This document shows, piece by piece, positions 9,098-17,877 of a stretch of 27,460 nucleotides of DNA (positions within the stretch are counted from its first letter, which is position 1; each line of letters begins with the position of its first letter). The notes under the pieces were generated by a model. That model was not told where the DNA came from, did no database searches, and worked only from the letters and a program-made list of their open reading frames with translations. Source of the DNA: Phoronis australis (lineage: Eukaryota; Phoronida; Phoronidae); NCBI GenBank assembly GCA_002633005.1, contig NMRA01001250.1, forward strand, positions 1 to 27,460, written 5' to 3'. Made by a program: the position numbers and the translations under genes.

Positions 9098-9590
9098 TAT
9101 GCTAGCCTGTACTCATCTTTTAGATTGTAAAACGTAGATTGTTGTGCAGTGTACTAGGTGGCGACCGCCGGGGGTGCTGTGAGAGTTGAGAGACCGACAA
9201 AAATTTTCAAGGGGCATTAATTCTCGTGGTAGCCGGCGTAAAAACGACATGTCGGCGCAGTAGGCCCCGTTTTCTTATTTGCAATTGCGTATACCTGGCA
9301 CAACGCTCGGTACCCGGCCGTCTACTGTACCAAGCAATTGCTAGATACCGGGAATTTCACCTGTATCTGCTCCTTCTCGAAAGTGTGCCCGATTAAGCAA
9401 TTGCGGGGCGGGTAGCATATGTCAAAGCGCGGGGCCTTGTTCGAATGTCATACAACGATTATGTCAAAGCAAAGCAACGTACAGGTATTTTTCATTATTG
9501 GGGACAAATAAATAAACGCAAGAATAATGTATATTTTAAGTTGTATTGGGAATTTCAGGATCACAGCTCTACAAATAATTATTTCACAGA
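9098..9590. other. No gene seen
   Basis: Contains three CAATTGC motifs (near 9283, 9335 and 9399) and a GGTACCCGG segment near 9310 that loosely resembles the array beginning at 9591. No credible coding. Confidence 0.45.
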
Positions 9591-9834
9591 AGGTACCAGA
9601 TGGGTACCTTAATTATAAGTGATAACACACCGATTTGCGATACCCAATTTGTAATTGAGTGTCGATTACTAAGTGGCACATGTTAGTATGGTACCAAGTG
9701 GGTACATAATACCACATGGGTATTGGCCGATTGCCTACCAACTGGGTCGAACAAAACGGCAAATTCAATAATAAGTAGCAAGCGGGTACAAACTGCCAAA
9801 TGGGCAAATATCATATAAAGTACCAAGCGGGTAC
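9591..9834. repeat. Array of small inverted repeats, GTACC-N5-GGTAC type
   Basis: Seven related 15-21-nt modules occur in about 245 bp. Each has two arms around a 5-nt loop of the form A(A/G/C)N(T/C)G. They lie at about 9591-9611 (8-bp arms AAGGTACC / GGTACCTT), 9691-9705 (GTACC/GGTAC), 9708-9724 (AATACC/GGTATT), 9736-9748 (TACC/GGTc), 9775-9789 (one mismatch), 9794-9806 (TGCC/GGCA) and 9820-9834 (GTACC/GGTAC). Spacing between modules is irregular. The third and sixth modules differ from the consensus on both arms in a way that keeps pairing, which suggests the inverted symmetry matters. Open frames on the minus strand across the array are repeat by-products. It could be a cluster of dimeric protein sites, RNA hairpins or an eroded palindromic satellite. 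Confidence 0.7.
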
Positions 9835-10574
9835 ACCAAACAGCCAGCTCGGGTGCAGCACTGGTCGGTAACCGACGAAATCGTTTCTTGCTTGACAGCA
9901 ACCCGCTCCGACATCCTTCAAGGAGGTCCAGCAGTGACTGGAATAACAACAATAACCAGCAGCAGATTGGGCTCGACACGGGGTAAGGAGAGTGGGATGG
10001 GTATAAAACGGGTTTATTTAGAGTTGGTTGAAGTCAGGGCAAGGAGGGTGAGAGAGTTTGAATAATTGTGTAATTAGTAAACACTTACGAGTGATTGCAC
10101 TGTAGACTGAGGCTGGGACAAGCGGAAGCTGGAGAGGGAGAACAACCAGCGCTACGATCGGACTAGATAGGTACTAACTAGGAGTTGGATATGAAGCTTG
10201 AAGGGGTGTAGAATGATATTTGCCCAAACAATAATTAATATTAAGAAGGTAAGGCGTAAATAAAAATACATTTCGTTTCCCTCGTGCGAACTGTCTGTAA
10301 AATATGTGCGCAACTCAAAAGAGTTTATTGAATACCTGAGAAAGTAATTCTTTTTTTTTTCCACTTGTAAATGCGATGTATTCGTTACAACAAAAATAAA
10401 CGCTGCCCAGCAACAGAAAAGTGAAATAATAAAATGTTTTACCAACCGACTTACCCATCTCAGAGCCGTGAAGGTCGGAAGACGAATACCAGAAACCACC
10501 AGGGTTTTTAAAGTAGCCAAGGAGAGTTTGCAAAGTTTTAAAACACTTCTACGTATTCAGTCGTTCGGATTGTC
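9835..10574. other. No recognised gene; TATA-like site and possible minus-strand exon end
   Basis: A plus-strand TATAAAA is listed separately. On the minus strand, reading through 10533-10460, a stretch with LGYFKNPGGFWYSSSDL reaches a donor-like GGGTAAGT at about 10458-10451. Hydrophobic low-complexity codons follow. I do not recognise a family and treat it as undecided. Confidence 0.35.
10002..10008 (+). promoter_or_regulatory. TATA-box-like site
   Basis: TATAAAA in a G-rich setting (GGGATGGG upstream, CGGG downstream) would suit a core promoter. No downstream plus-strand gene is recognised, so this is weak. Confidence 0.2.
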
Positions 10575-10802
10575 CAGTGGCAGATTTACGTTTTCAGTAA
10601 GGGGAGGGGGGGGGGTTAGAATTCGAGTAAATCCGAGGCGCATAGCAATGAGCGGAAGGAAGGTCTTCTCCCCGTGTAAGATTTGTTGTGATTTTTAGTA
10701 GCTGATTTAGTTTTTCTGGCGAATTTTTTTTTCAGTTTTTATTTTTGATCCTGTCCCGAAGGGAGGTTGAACCCCCTGAACCCCCCTGTAGATCCGCGTC
10801 TG
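10575..10802. mobile_element. hAT-like non-autonomous element (MITE), 228 bp
   Basis: The left end CAGTGGCAGATTTACG and the reverse complement of the right end, CAGACGCGGATCTACAGGGG, form imperfect TIRs of about 16-20 bp. The style is that of the common CAGNGGCGGATC elements usually assigned to hAT. A G-run of about ten lies near the left end and a C-rich AACCCCCTGAACCCCCC near the right. TTGTC occurs directly outside both ends (10570-10574 and 10803-10807), possibly the rest of an 8-bp target duplication. The right half is related to 24474-24564. No coding. Confidence 0.6.
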
Positions 10803-11164
10803 TTGTCACGGAAATTTTTGGCACTCTGCACTTAGCAAAACTGTCAATTTTAGATGAAACGTCAGTGTCATGTTAAAGTTCATAGGCCTGTTCATTGTAC
10901 TCACAAATGCTTACATATCAACTCTTAAGAATTATTCTAAGTTTTACGAATGGTACGGCATGCTAAGTCTTTACGGCCAAAAGGAAAGAATCTTACAGAC
11001 TTTGCTCAAAATTACTTCTAAGTTTATACACTTTTTATTAAAAGCTAGATTTAGACTGACCTTTCACTTACAACCAGACTTCTTAATTGGTCAACAAATA
11101 AAACATAGCAGCCTAAGCGACATCACAAACGCAAGGGACACAGTGACCCAGTTCAAGGGAGAAC
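10803..11164. other. No gene seen before the LINE relic
   Basis: An open frame from 10870 runs across this stretch into the LINE remnant, but its first ~95 codons show no motif and the frame is not the one carrying the LINE homology. The sequence just upstream of 11165 may be an eroded part of the LINE. Confidence 0.4.
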
Positions 11165-12147
11165 CTGAAGAAGATCAACGGGCGCACTTTGCCAAGGAAT
11201 TTCAAGCTCTGGTGTTATCAATTTGGTTTACTGCCCAAGATCTCATGGCCACTATCGGTGTACAGCATTCCGATTTCAACAGTCGAGTCTATGGAGCGGG
11301 AGGCAAACCAGCGTATCAGGAAATGGCTTGGAGGGGGGGGGGGGNTTGGGGGGGGGGGGGGTACCAGCGAGCTTCATGTCAATGGGATTATATAGCAGGG
11401 CAGTAGCTGTATCGCTTCAAGTAAGGTTTCTAGTTGAAGCAAGGGATCAGCTGGCAGAAAGTGGAATCCCCAACTGGCTGTGAACAGAGCAGAGAGCTGT
11501 CTCTGGCAAAAGGACATAGTTTAGTGGTACAGTCTGCTATAGTCGACAGGGTTTGGGTTTCGTACCGTCAACTAGAAGGAATGCGACAAATGGAAGGAGA
11601 GGAGAGACATGGTTCTCAGGGAGATTCGTGAGGAGGAAGAAGAGAAGCGTGTCGCTCGAGCAGTTGGTATTAAGGGACAAGGCGAATGGACCATATAGGA
11701 AGGAGTGCTAGGGAGGAGAATAACAGGGTGGACCTTCTCTACATGGAGCAGCACAGGCTGAAGTTTTTATTATGCTAAGTGTTTGACAACTTTATCAACT
11801 TTATCCTCACGCTATGGGAGAAGGAGAACGACTACAGATGTAGCCGCTTTTGCAACGTAGACTCCCTGCAGGGTAGCCCTGGCAGAAAGGAAATGCACTT
11901 GGCGTCATAACAAGATCCTTAAGGAAATTGCCCAATCACTGGACCTGGAAAGAGGAACCAAGCGGAAAGCAGTGAAGAAGTTTATCGACTTTACGGCAGC
12001 GGGTTGCAAGAGGGACATCAGTAACACAGGAGGAATCTTATCTATGTCTAACGATTTGTGCATGGAGACAGATCTGGGGAAACAAAGACAATTCCCTAGC
12101 CACATAGCTGCGACGTCTTTAAAGGAGAATGTCACCCGATTTAATTA
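11165..12147 (+). pseudogene. Decayed LINE ORF, region C-terminal to the reverse transcriptase
   Basis: Pieces in successive frames follow the order expected for the part after the RT domain of an animal non-LTR retrotransposon. They are LPRNFKLWCYQFGLLPKI and WPLSVYSIPIS with STVESMEREANQ and RKWLG (11165-11330), FMSMGLYSRAVAVSLQ with RFLVEARDQ (11370-11460), VLREIREEEEEKRVARAVG with KGQGEW (11610-11695), then VDLLYMEQHRLKFLL (about 11729-11773). A Cys-rich segment YRCSRFC (near 11834) and CTWRHNKILKEIAQSLDL (near 11894-11950) follow, then GGILSMSNDLCMETDLG before a TAG at 12145. RHN-I/V-L after a Cys cluster is typical of elements with a C-terminal CCHC finger and, in some clades, a restriction-like endonuclease. 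The catalytic part expected after this point is absent. Several stops, frameshifts and a G-run insertion show it is dead. The clade is undetermined. Confidence 0.75.
11333..11361. repeat. G-homopolymer insertion inside the LINE relic
   Basis: Twelve G, an N, TT, then fourteen G interrupt the frame exactly between codons for RKWLG and PASF. The N marks uncertain base calling. The true length is unreliable. Whether this is a real G-tract expansion or a polymerase/assembly artefact cannot be told here. Confidence 0.8.
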
Positions 12148-12295
12148 GTTTTTTTTGCCGTCTTAATCGGTCTTTATCCACATTGCCTCGCATACGGTCG
12201 ACCTTACCTTGCCAAGAGGTGTCGCGTTAACCTGTGATGAAGTTGAGAAACGACGCTAGCGACGTCAGTAGTTCATGTGCAGAGTGAATGCCACT

Positions 12296-12500
12296 ATGTT
12301 GCGGTGCATCGTTCCCGCTTGTACGAACTAAGCAGCTGCGAGGAAAGTGGGTAAATCGTTTTTTTACTTCCTCGAAAGTCCGAAATGCTTAGGAAGTGGC
12401 TCATGGTAGTGAAGAATGAAATGTACGCTGTAAATAGCAAGTATGAGGCCGTGAAACATCTCCTTGTCTGTGGCCTGCAGACGTCGACAGTGTCTGACCC
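12296..12500 (+). pseudogene. Broken THAP zinc-finger domain
   Basis: From ATG 12296 the reading is MLRCIVPACTN, a TAA at 12329, then KVGKSFFYFLESPK. After a frameshift near 12384 it continues MLRKWLMVVKNEMYAVNSKY and LLVCG. This fits the THAP pattern Cys-X2-4-Cys, an aromatic-rich F-x-F segment with Pro, the invariant Trp in RKW, and a late Cys. The final His of the C2CH set is not evident. THAP fingers bind DNA in host regulators and in transposases of the P and Kolobok groups. The downstream body is missing, so which kind this was is open. One stop and one frameshift make it non-functional. Confidence 0.42.
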
Positions 12501-12529
12501 CAAAAATGCCGGCTTATCAAATAACTCCA

Positions 12530-12687
12530 TACGTTCCGTTGTCTGAGCTTGTTCACGGCGCCACTCTAGTATTTCTTCATCACTGTATCCCTGTTCGAAT
12601 TGATAGCCTATAAAACTTAACGATCCACCTGCGAAGTCTGGACTGATGAGCTTTAGCTCGTCCTAAGTCGGGATTGCGAGTTGCCAT
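12530..12687 (-). pseudogene. N-terminus resembling P2X7-tail-like (ballast) domain proteins, frameshifted
   Basis: The minus-strand ATG at 12687 lies in a strong context (AACATGGC) and gives MATRNPDL. One extra base near 12663 shifts the frame. It then reads DELKLISPDFAGG, FIGYQFEQGYSDEEILEWRR and EQAQTTERM. The segment (G/P)Y-x-FEP-x-Y-(S/T)-DEE-(I/L) is typical of the start of P2X7-C-terminal-like domains found in many invertebrate proteins; here Pro is replaced by Gln. The expected WC-x-C and CC motifs do not follow. Instead the open frame runs antisense through the THAP relic to a stop at 12294. It is probably a pseudogene truncated by that junction. The family assignment is by eye and tentative. 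Confidence 0.38.
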
Positions 12688-13473
12688 GTTGACGTTTATT
12701 ACTGAGCGTTCTGTTTCAAAATGAATTATTCTCACCCTAACCAATACTTATATAAAACTGAAACAAAGTCTGTCTACTTAGATGCAATTTGTAATGAATT
12801 TGGAGTGTTCGTAAGTGCAAATGATTTGAGAAGTAAGCAATGAATAAATCGCTGCGTTACCGGCTTTAGGTGCAATAAAACTAATTGACGGGACACCAAG
12901 GCCGTGTGAGCTCATGCTAATTTAGTGTTTGCTGGCAGAAACTGTTGTGAAACAACTCGATTTCCATCCCACGGCCAGGTGTTAGGGGAATCTTTATTTC
13001 CTTTTTACATTACTCAAATAATGATTGTCAATGTACAACTTCTGCCCTGACGGTGCTTTGGCCAAGGCGGAACCCGTGAATTTGCGGCCCCCGAAGATGC
13101 GGTATCAATTAACGTGTGGGCCAACACTAACTTACGGTGGAATACAGCCCTTGTATTTTTGAGTCGTTCGTTGAAAAATGTATAGTATTTGTGAACGATT
13201 TCTTAGATTGGAATGGTAACTTTTAGACCTTTGAAAATTTCCAGATGATTCCTCAAATTAATGTCAGATTTCTCAAATGCTATTCAATTGTTCGTGCTAT
13301 GGAAAAATACTTGAATGCGTTTTCCAAAAAAATTTAAATCTAAAAAGTTATATAGACCACTTTTACCTTTTTTCCAAAAAACTATTTCGCGGAAAGAGGA
13401 TGTCGGAATTCTTATTATATTATGTGCAAAAATGACATATCACCAACGGCACAAAAGAAATTCGATGTATTGG
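12688..13473. other. No gene seen
   Basis: The first ~100 bp would be the 5' flank of the minus-strand P2X7-tail-like relic. The AT-rich part from about 13240 may be the eroded upstream portion of the LINE relic that follows; readings such as MEKYLNAFSKK are suggestive only. Confidence 0.4.
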
Positions 13474-13895
13474 GATTTTTGGTATCAGAGAAGATGTGAA
13501 ATTTCTATTACAAACTTACACATGAATGTTGGAATGACACAAAATTGCTTTTCTTTCAGTTCCGCTTCCTGCACAGAATGCTACCTACTTATTACTTTTT
13601 TAATGAGATTTGATATGTTTACTCAAATGCGTGTACTTTTGGTAAATACTTTTCCAATCTCGAGACTTTAGAACATTTATTTTTTTAATGTGAATATGCT
13701 AACTCTTTCTGGCATGGGGTACGTCTCTGGTTAATGACTACAATGCAAGTAAAGTTTGAAATAAACAAAACGACAATTACATTTAGTTTTCAAAAGGACC
13801 AGAATAGAGTTTTGAACTGGTTTATATTACAAAGAAAAAATTTGCATTTTTAAAAAAAGAAATTTGCTAATGATCTCGTTGGGAGATTCCCAGAT
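13474..13895 (+). pseudogene. Second decayed LINE ORF, C-terminal zinc-finger (zf-RVT-like) region
   Basis: A single plus frame, broken by TGA at 13497, TGA in the middle and two TAA codons, reads WNDTKLLFFQFRFLHRMLPT, then YFFNEI, SNACTFGKY and SNLETLEHLFF. After a stop it continues CEYANSFWHGVRLWL and NWFILQRKNLHF. The layout F-x-LLHR-x-LPT, C-TF, LE-HLFF-x-C and FW-x-x-x-x-x-WL is characteristic of the Cys/His segment at the C-terminus of many animal LINE ORF2 proteins. It differs in style and in base composition (much more AT-rich) from the relic at 11165-12147, so it comes from a different LINE. No 3' tail or target duplication is identified. Confidence 0.65.
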
Positions 13896-15209
13896 GAAAT
13901 GAATTCCCGATAGGATACGGCAGTGCCGTTTTATGTATGTGGGATACACACACTTAAGTTGTTATTTCATTATACTCCAGAGAGAACACAGGTAAGTGAA
14001 AATGACATTATTTGGGATCTTCAAGACATGTTAAGATGAATTGATTTTACGTGTAATCCAATTTCAAATGTCTACTTCGTCTTGAACTATTTGCATGACA
14101 CTATCAACCCATCACGTTATATATTTTCTGAATCTAAGAAATCAAGGCAATCTATTCATGCCATTCTCAAAGCTTCCATTCCTGTAGTAATGTCACCATT
14201 TGGTTAAATTGTTACGAGAAAAAATACAATGAGTTTAATAGTTTTAGTTTTTCAAAGGCACAATCTGTGTGTCATGTCTCAGATTTTGTATTGAAGCTTA
14301 CATTATTTTTATGTTTAGTTTAAATTCAAGTGTCCCATCATTGTTACGAAAGCCTTTTTGGGGATGAAAAATATCAACTCAACTGATGGAAAATCCCTAA
14401 TGAGCATTGTTATCAAAGTTTTAATACAAAAAGTTTAATGAATGACGGTCGAGGGAATCTTTCCCTGTCAGTTTACATTAAAAAAACAGTTTTTCCTAAA
14501 AACATTTATCTTGTGACCACAAGAACGGCACAGTGTTCTGAACGGTATGACTAGATTTGCCATAACTTACACTAATAGAAACTTCTTTTTAATGTTTTGA
14601 AAGTTGCTTGTAATAGACATTTTAAGATATGAAAACGATATTTTATTAGGGAAAATAGCTTCCTTTAATCAGGTACATCAGCACATTCACAAACTTTGAA
14701 AAATTAAAAATACATGATGTCGAAAGTCAAAGAAGTTTGGACGCACAAAACCTCTGCCAAATGTCCCATCCTTTCAAGTAAAACCCACTTTAGTTCTGGC
14801 TTAGTTTCAACAAATCTTCAACAGGTGTTGCTCCATGCACTGTGTCAACCACGCTCATTCGATGCGAAGTTCGTCTATTTCCGTGTTATCTTGTAGTATT
14901 TATAGCTACAAGGTGTATTTAATCGTTTTGACGTGGTTTCCTTATTAACTTCGAATAAATTGAGATTCCTAGATTATCACGTCAAACCACAAAGCTATGT
15001 GGATAGGAACTGATATCTTGGTAATCGTCTCCATTGCATCTCCCGTTCAGTATATTTAAATGCATCTTACATCATCGAATTTGCAAACTTCGAACTAAGG
15101 ATACCGACATTAAGTACCCTCGTTCATTACCTAAATTTCTTAGTTAACCTTGAACTAAAATCGCCACTGTCTGAAGATTAGGCATTTGTCACCTCGGCCC
15201 TTTAGGGTA
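13896..15209. other. No gene seen
   Basis: AT-rich DNA with short open frames only (for example 14714-14896, starting at ATG but with no motif). It may include the 3' UTR of the LINE relic. No structured repeat noticed. Confidence 0.45.
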
Positions 15210-15285
15210 CAGCACACATCACGAATTTTTGGCCGACCGGTCGGAAATTGGTCGACGACCGGCCGTCGACCGGTCGTCTAGTCGA
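15210..15285 (+). repeat. Left terminal inverted repeat
   Basis: Outer TIR of the 15210-17069 element. It pairs with 16994-17069. Differences are a GAC/GCC change soon after GGCC and a CCGG/CTAG change further in. Confidence 0.75.
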
Positions 15286-15415
15286 CCAGCAGCCGACCAA
15301 CATCGGTCGGCTAGGAGCCGTCTACTGAGTCGCCTCCGTGGTCGGCACTTGGGTCGGCTAAGTGGTCGCCTAGCGTAGACGACCAATTCGGATTAAGCGT
15401 GTCCTTGGTCGGCAA
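15286..15415 (+). repeat. Left subterminal GTCGGC motif cluster
   Basis: Repeated GGTCGGC, AGTCGCC and GGTCGCC motifs mostly in one orientation, spaced roughly 10-18 bp apart (for example near 15304, 15329, 15340, 15352, 15364 and 15407). Clusters like this are commonly transposase-binding sites in other transposon families; that role is inferred here. Confidence 0.6.
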
Positions 15416-15817
15416 TTACCATTTTATGACTTAACGGGTGAACTTTGGCCAAACAAACATTTTACTGTTCGCTGTTAGTTCACCACTGGCAACTCAGGTC
15501 TTGACATCGGTTTATAAAGTTTTGTTCAACTATTGAAAGGAAATAAAATCGAATCAACCTACAAATACGAAGTGCGTGACATTACACCAGCCTAAAACTT
15601 TATGTTGAATTAATGACGGCGTGGTAAAATCAAACGTTAAGTGATATCGCGGAAGCATAATTTCTAAATTTAGATATGAGACTTTTTATACAGTACATTT
15701 TGCACAAAAACAAGCACGAAATTTGAAATTTACAGTAAAATTGCATAACAATCAGAATACAACACTCAATACACGACCTCAAGTGTTTTCATGCAGCGGA
15801 ATGCTCAACAAGCATCA

Positions 15818-16496
15818 NNNNNNNNNNNNNNNNNNNNNNNNNNNNNNNNNNNNNNNNNNNNNNNNNNNNNNNNNNNNNNNNNNNNNNNNNNNNNNNNNNN
15901 NNNNNNNNNNNNNNNNNNNNNNNNNNNNNNNNNNNNNNNNNNNNNNNNNNNNNNNNNNNNNNNNNNNNNNNNNNNNNNNNNNNNNNNNNNNNNNNNNNNN
16001 NNNNNNNNNNNNNNNNNNNNNNNNNNNNNNNNNNNNNNNNNNNNNNNNNNNNNNNNNNNNNNNNNNNNNNNNNNNNNNNNNNNNNNNNNNNNNNNNNNNN
16101 NNNNNNNNNNNNNNNNNNNNNNNNNNNNNNNNNNNNNNNNNNNNNNNNNNNNNNNNNNNNNNNNNNNNNNNNNNNNNNNNNNNNNNNNNNNNNNNNNNNN
16201 NNNNNNNNNNNNNNNNNNNNNNNNNNNNNNNNNNNNNNNNNNNNNNNNNNNNNNNNNNNNNNNNNNNNNNNNNNNNNNNNNNNNNNNNNNNNNNNNNNNN
16301 NNNNNNNNNNNNNNNNNNNNNNNNNNNNNNNNNNNNNNNNNNNNNNNNNNNNNNNNNNNNNNNNNNNNNNNNNNNNNNNNNNNNNNNNNNNNNNNNNNNN
16401 NNNNNNNNNNNNNNNNNNNNNNNNNNNNNNNNNNNNNNNNNNNNNNNNNNNNNNNNNNNNNNNNNNNNNNNNNNNNNNNNNNNNNNNNNNNNNNNN
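15818..16496. other. Assembly gap (679 N)
   Basis: Unresolved bases inside the transposon. Apparent open frames across this interval are artefacts of N. Confidence 0.98.
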
Positions 16497-16859
16497 TCAA
16501 CTGCGGGCGAAGACTGCTAAAATAGCTGCGTTTACAAAATGACTACAGCGTTGTATTGACCGGGAAGCAACCGATCTAATACATCTTGTTAACGTCACGA
16601 GTCAAATTAAAGATCAAATGTAAAGAAAACTTTCACGTTTTTCATCCAAAACTTGTTGCATTGTTCATAATCCAATGTTTACTATTACCGCTTGCCTTCA
16701 ACCTTCGAATTAGTGGTATTACACAACAGACGTGAACTCGTGTAACCGAGACAGTAAAACTAGGTTAATTTATTTGACCCTGTGCTAAGACGAATATGCA
16801 TCGACACGCAAAGTGGCATCAGCCTGACAACCTATTACGCAACTGCTACTCTAGCCTAA

Positions 16860-16993
16860 AAATAGCAGCCGACCAGCTGGTTGGCTGATGGCCGGTCGGC
16901 TGAAGGGTCGGCTGAAGGGTCGACTGGGGAGTCGCCTTATGAGTCGGCACTGCGGGCGGCTGCCGGTCGGCTAATTTTTAGCCGACCGGTCGG
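16860..16993 (-). repeat. Right subterminal GTCGGC motif cluster
   Basis: Mirrors the left cluster: GTCGGCTGAAG twice in tandem (near 16896-16918), GTCGACTGGG, GTCGCCTTATG, GTCGGCACTG and CGGTCGGCTAA. The spacing is similar to the left cluster but the order and intervening bases are different. Confidence 0.6.
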
Positions 16994-17069
16994 CAAATTA
17001 GACGACCGGTCGACGGCTAGTCGTCGACCAATTTCCGACCGGGCGGCCAAAAATTCGTGATGTGTGCTG
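16994..17069 (-). repeat. Right terminal inverted repeat
   Basis: Outer TIR, reading CAGCACACATCACGAATTTT inward from 17069 on the minus strand. TA follows at 17070-17071. Confidence 0.75.
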
Positions 17070-17071
17070 TA

Positions 17072-17838
17072 ATTCAATCCATCTTGATTGTAAGAAAAGA
17101 AAGGCTTTGTAAGCTTTCATACATAAACAAGGTCAGGTAAATTATGCATTTTTTTCAACAACTAAGCAATTTTGTACCAAGAATTCCCCAAAACACAACA
17201 ACTTTTCTTGAACGAACTTGGAATGCCATGCCTTTTTGTAATATAACGTCATGCACGATATATCAACCAATAACGACAGTCTAGCGGCACATGATCTATG
17301 TTTGCATTGGACAGAGATTAGATTTCAAGTTGCTTAGTGCGTGCGTTTGATAAAAAGTGTGCAGCATTTTGTTTTGGTGACTGTGGTCAAACTTTTTGAC
17401 ACTTAGTTTGAGTGCAGTGTAAAATGCTGTGAAAACGCTCAAGCATTCTGGCTTTCAAGGTAAGATTGAAACGATTGGTTGAAAACTGCGTTGCCTGAAA
17501 TAAGGTTTGAAATGACAACAACATTTTAAAATTTGAAGCTTTTTTGCTTGGTTTTGGCCGCTGACGTCACTCAATACTATCTATGGTTATGAGTCATCGG
17601 GAAATTCGAGCGCCTGTGGTTTTGGCGAGCAATGAAGTTGGTGGTTAATTGTCACAGTGGAGGAAAGAAATTGAACCTTCAATCCATATGCCTTTATGGG
17701 AATAACACTGTCCCAGTTCCTGAAAACTCCATTAAAAAGAGGAAGGTCCTATTTTGCGGCAAAGATTTATCAAGCTCTCTCTATATCTGCATGATAGCAA
17801 GTAGAGTCATAATAAAAACAACGGATTTAAAACGGTAT
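17072..17838. other. No gene seen; CRE palindrome
   Basis: A plus-strand open frame from ATG 17632 runs 97 codons but has no recognisable motif and overlaps the Penelope-like motif antisense. A perfect TGACGTCA lies at 17562-17569, about 63 bp upstream of that ATG. This is suggestive of regulatory DNA but unproven. Confidence 0.4.
17562..17569. promoter_or_regulatory. Perfect CRE-type palindrome
   Basis: TGACGTCA within CCGCTGACGTCACTC. Binding by CREB/ATF-type factors is a family inference. No transcription start is established. Confidence 0.3.
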
Positions 17839-17877
17839 GACATGTTTCGGTGTCGTTTATTTAAACACCGTCATCAG
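17839..17877 (-). other. Hammerhead-like / Penelope-type motif
   Basis: On the minus strand CTGATGA (17877-17871) is followed by CGGTGT, an 11-nt loop, ACACCG (a 6-bp hairpin), then GAAAC and ATGTC. This is the order of a hammerhead ribozyme core: CUGAUGA, stem II, GAAA, then a very short stem III with a GUC-type cleavage site, as described for ribozymes of Penelope-like retroelements. Taking the last G as part of GAAA leaves a bulged C in stem II. Stem I pairing beyond the first base is poor, so activity is unlikely. It is more probably a decayed terminal region of a Penelope-like or similar retroelement. Confidence 0.35.

Larger units (their letters stand above)
15210..17069. mobile_element. 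DNA transposon with GTCGRC-rich inverted termini and TA target site
   Basis: The ends CAGCACACATCACGAATTTT (from 15210) and its reverse complement (to 17069) begin TIRs that match for about 75 bp with few differences. TA sits directly outside both ends (15208-15209 and 17070-17071), which suggests a TA target duplication as in Tc1/mariner-like elements; a TIR beginning TACAGCAC with no duplication is the alternative. The next ~130 bp at each side are crammed with GTCGGC, GTCGAC and GCCGAC motifs that no longer align position by position. They include palindromes such as CCGACCGGTCGG and GCCGACCGGTCGGC. About 1.86 kb long as assembled, with 679 N in the centre. No transposase frame is visible in the readable part, so it is probably non-autonomous, but the gap could hide coding sequence. 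Confidence 0.8.

Noticed and set aside
7118-9098. One transposon spanning both AGGCG ends with the Merlin relic inside
   Set aside because: The ends share only ATAGGCG plus weak similarity, and no target duplication flanks them.
10870-11406. 178-codon open frame (MLKFIGLFIVL)
   Set aside because: The LINE homology in the overlap lies in another frame, the N-terminal part is unrecognised, and the end runs through an unreliable G-homopolymer.
15723-16525. Long open frames on both strands around 15.7-16.5 kb
   Set aside because: They consist almost entirely of N-derived unknown residues across the assembly gap.
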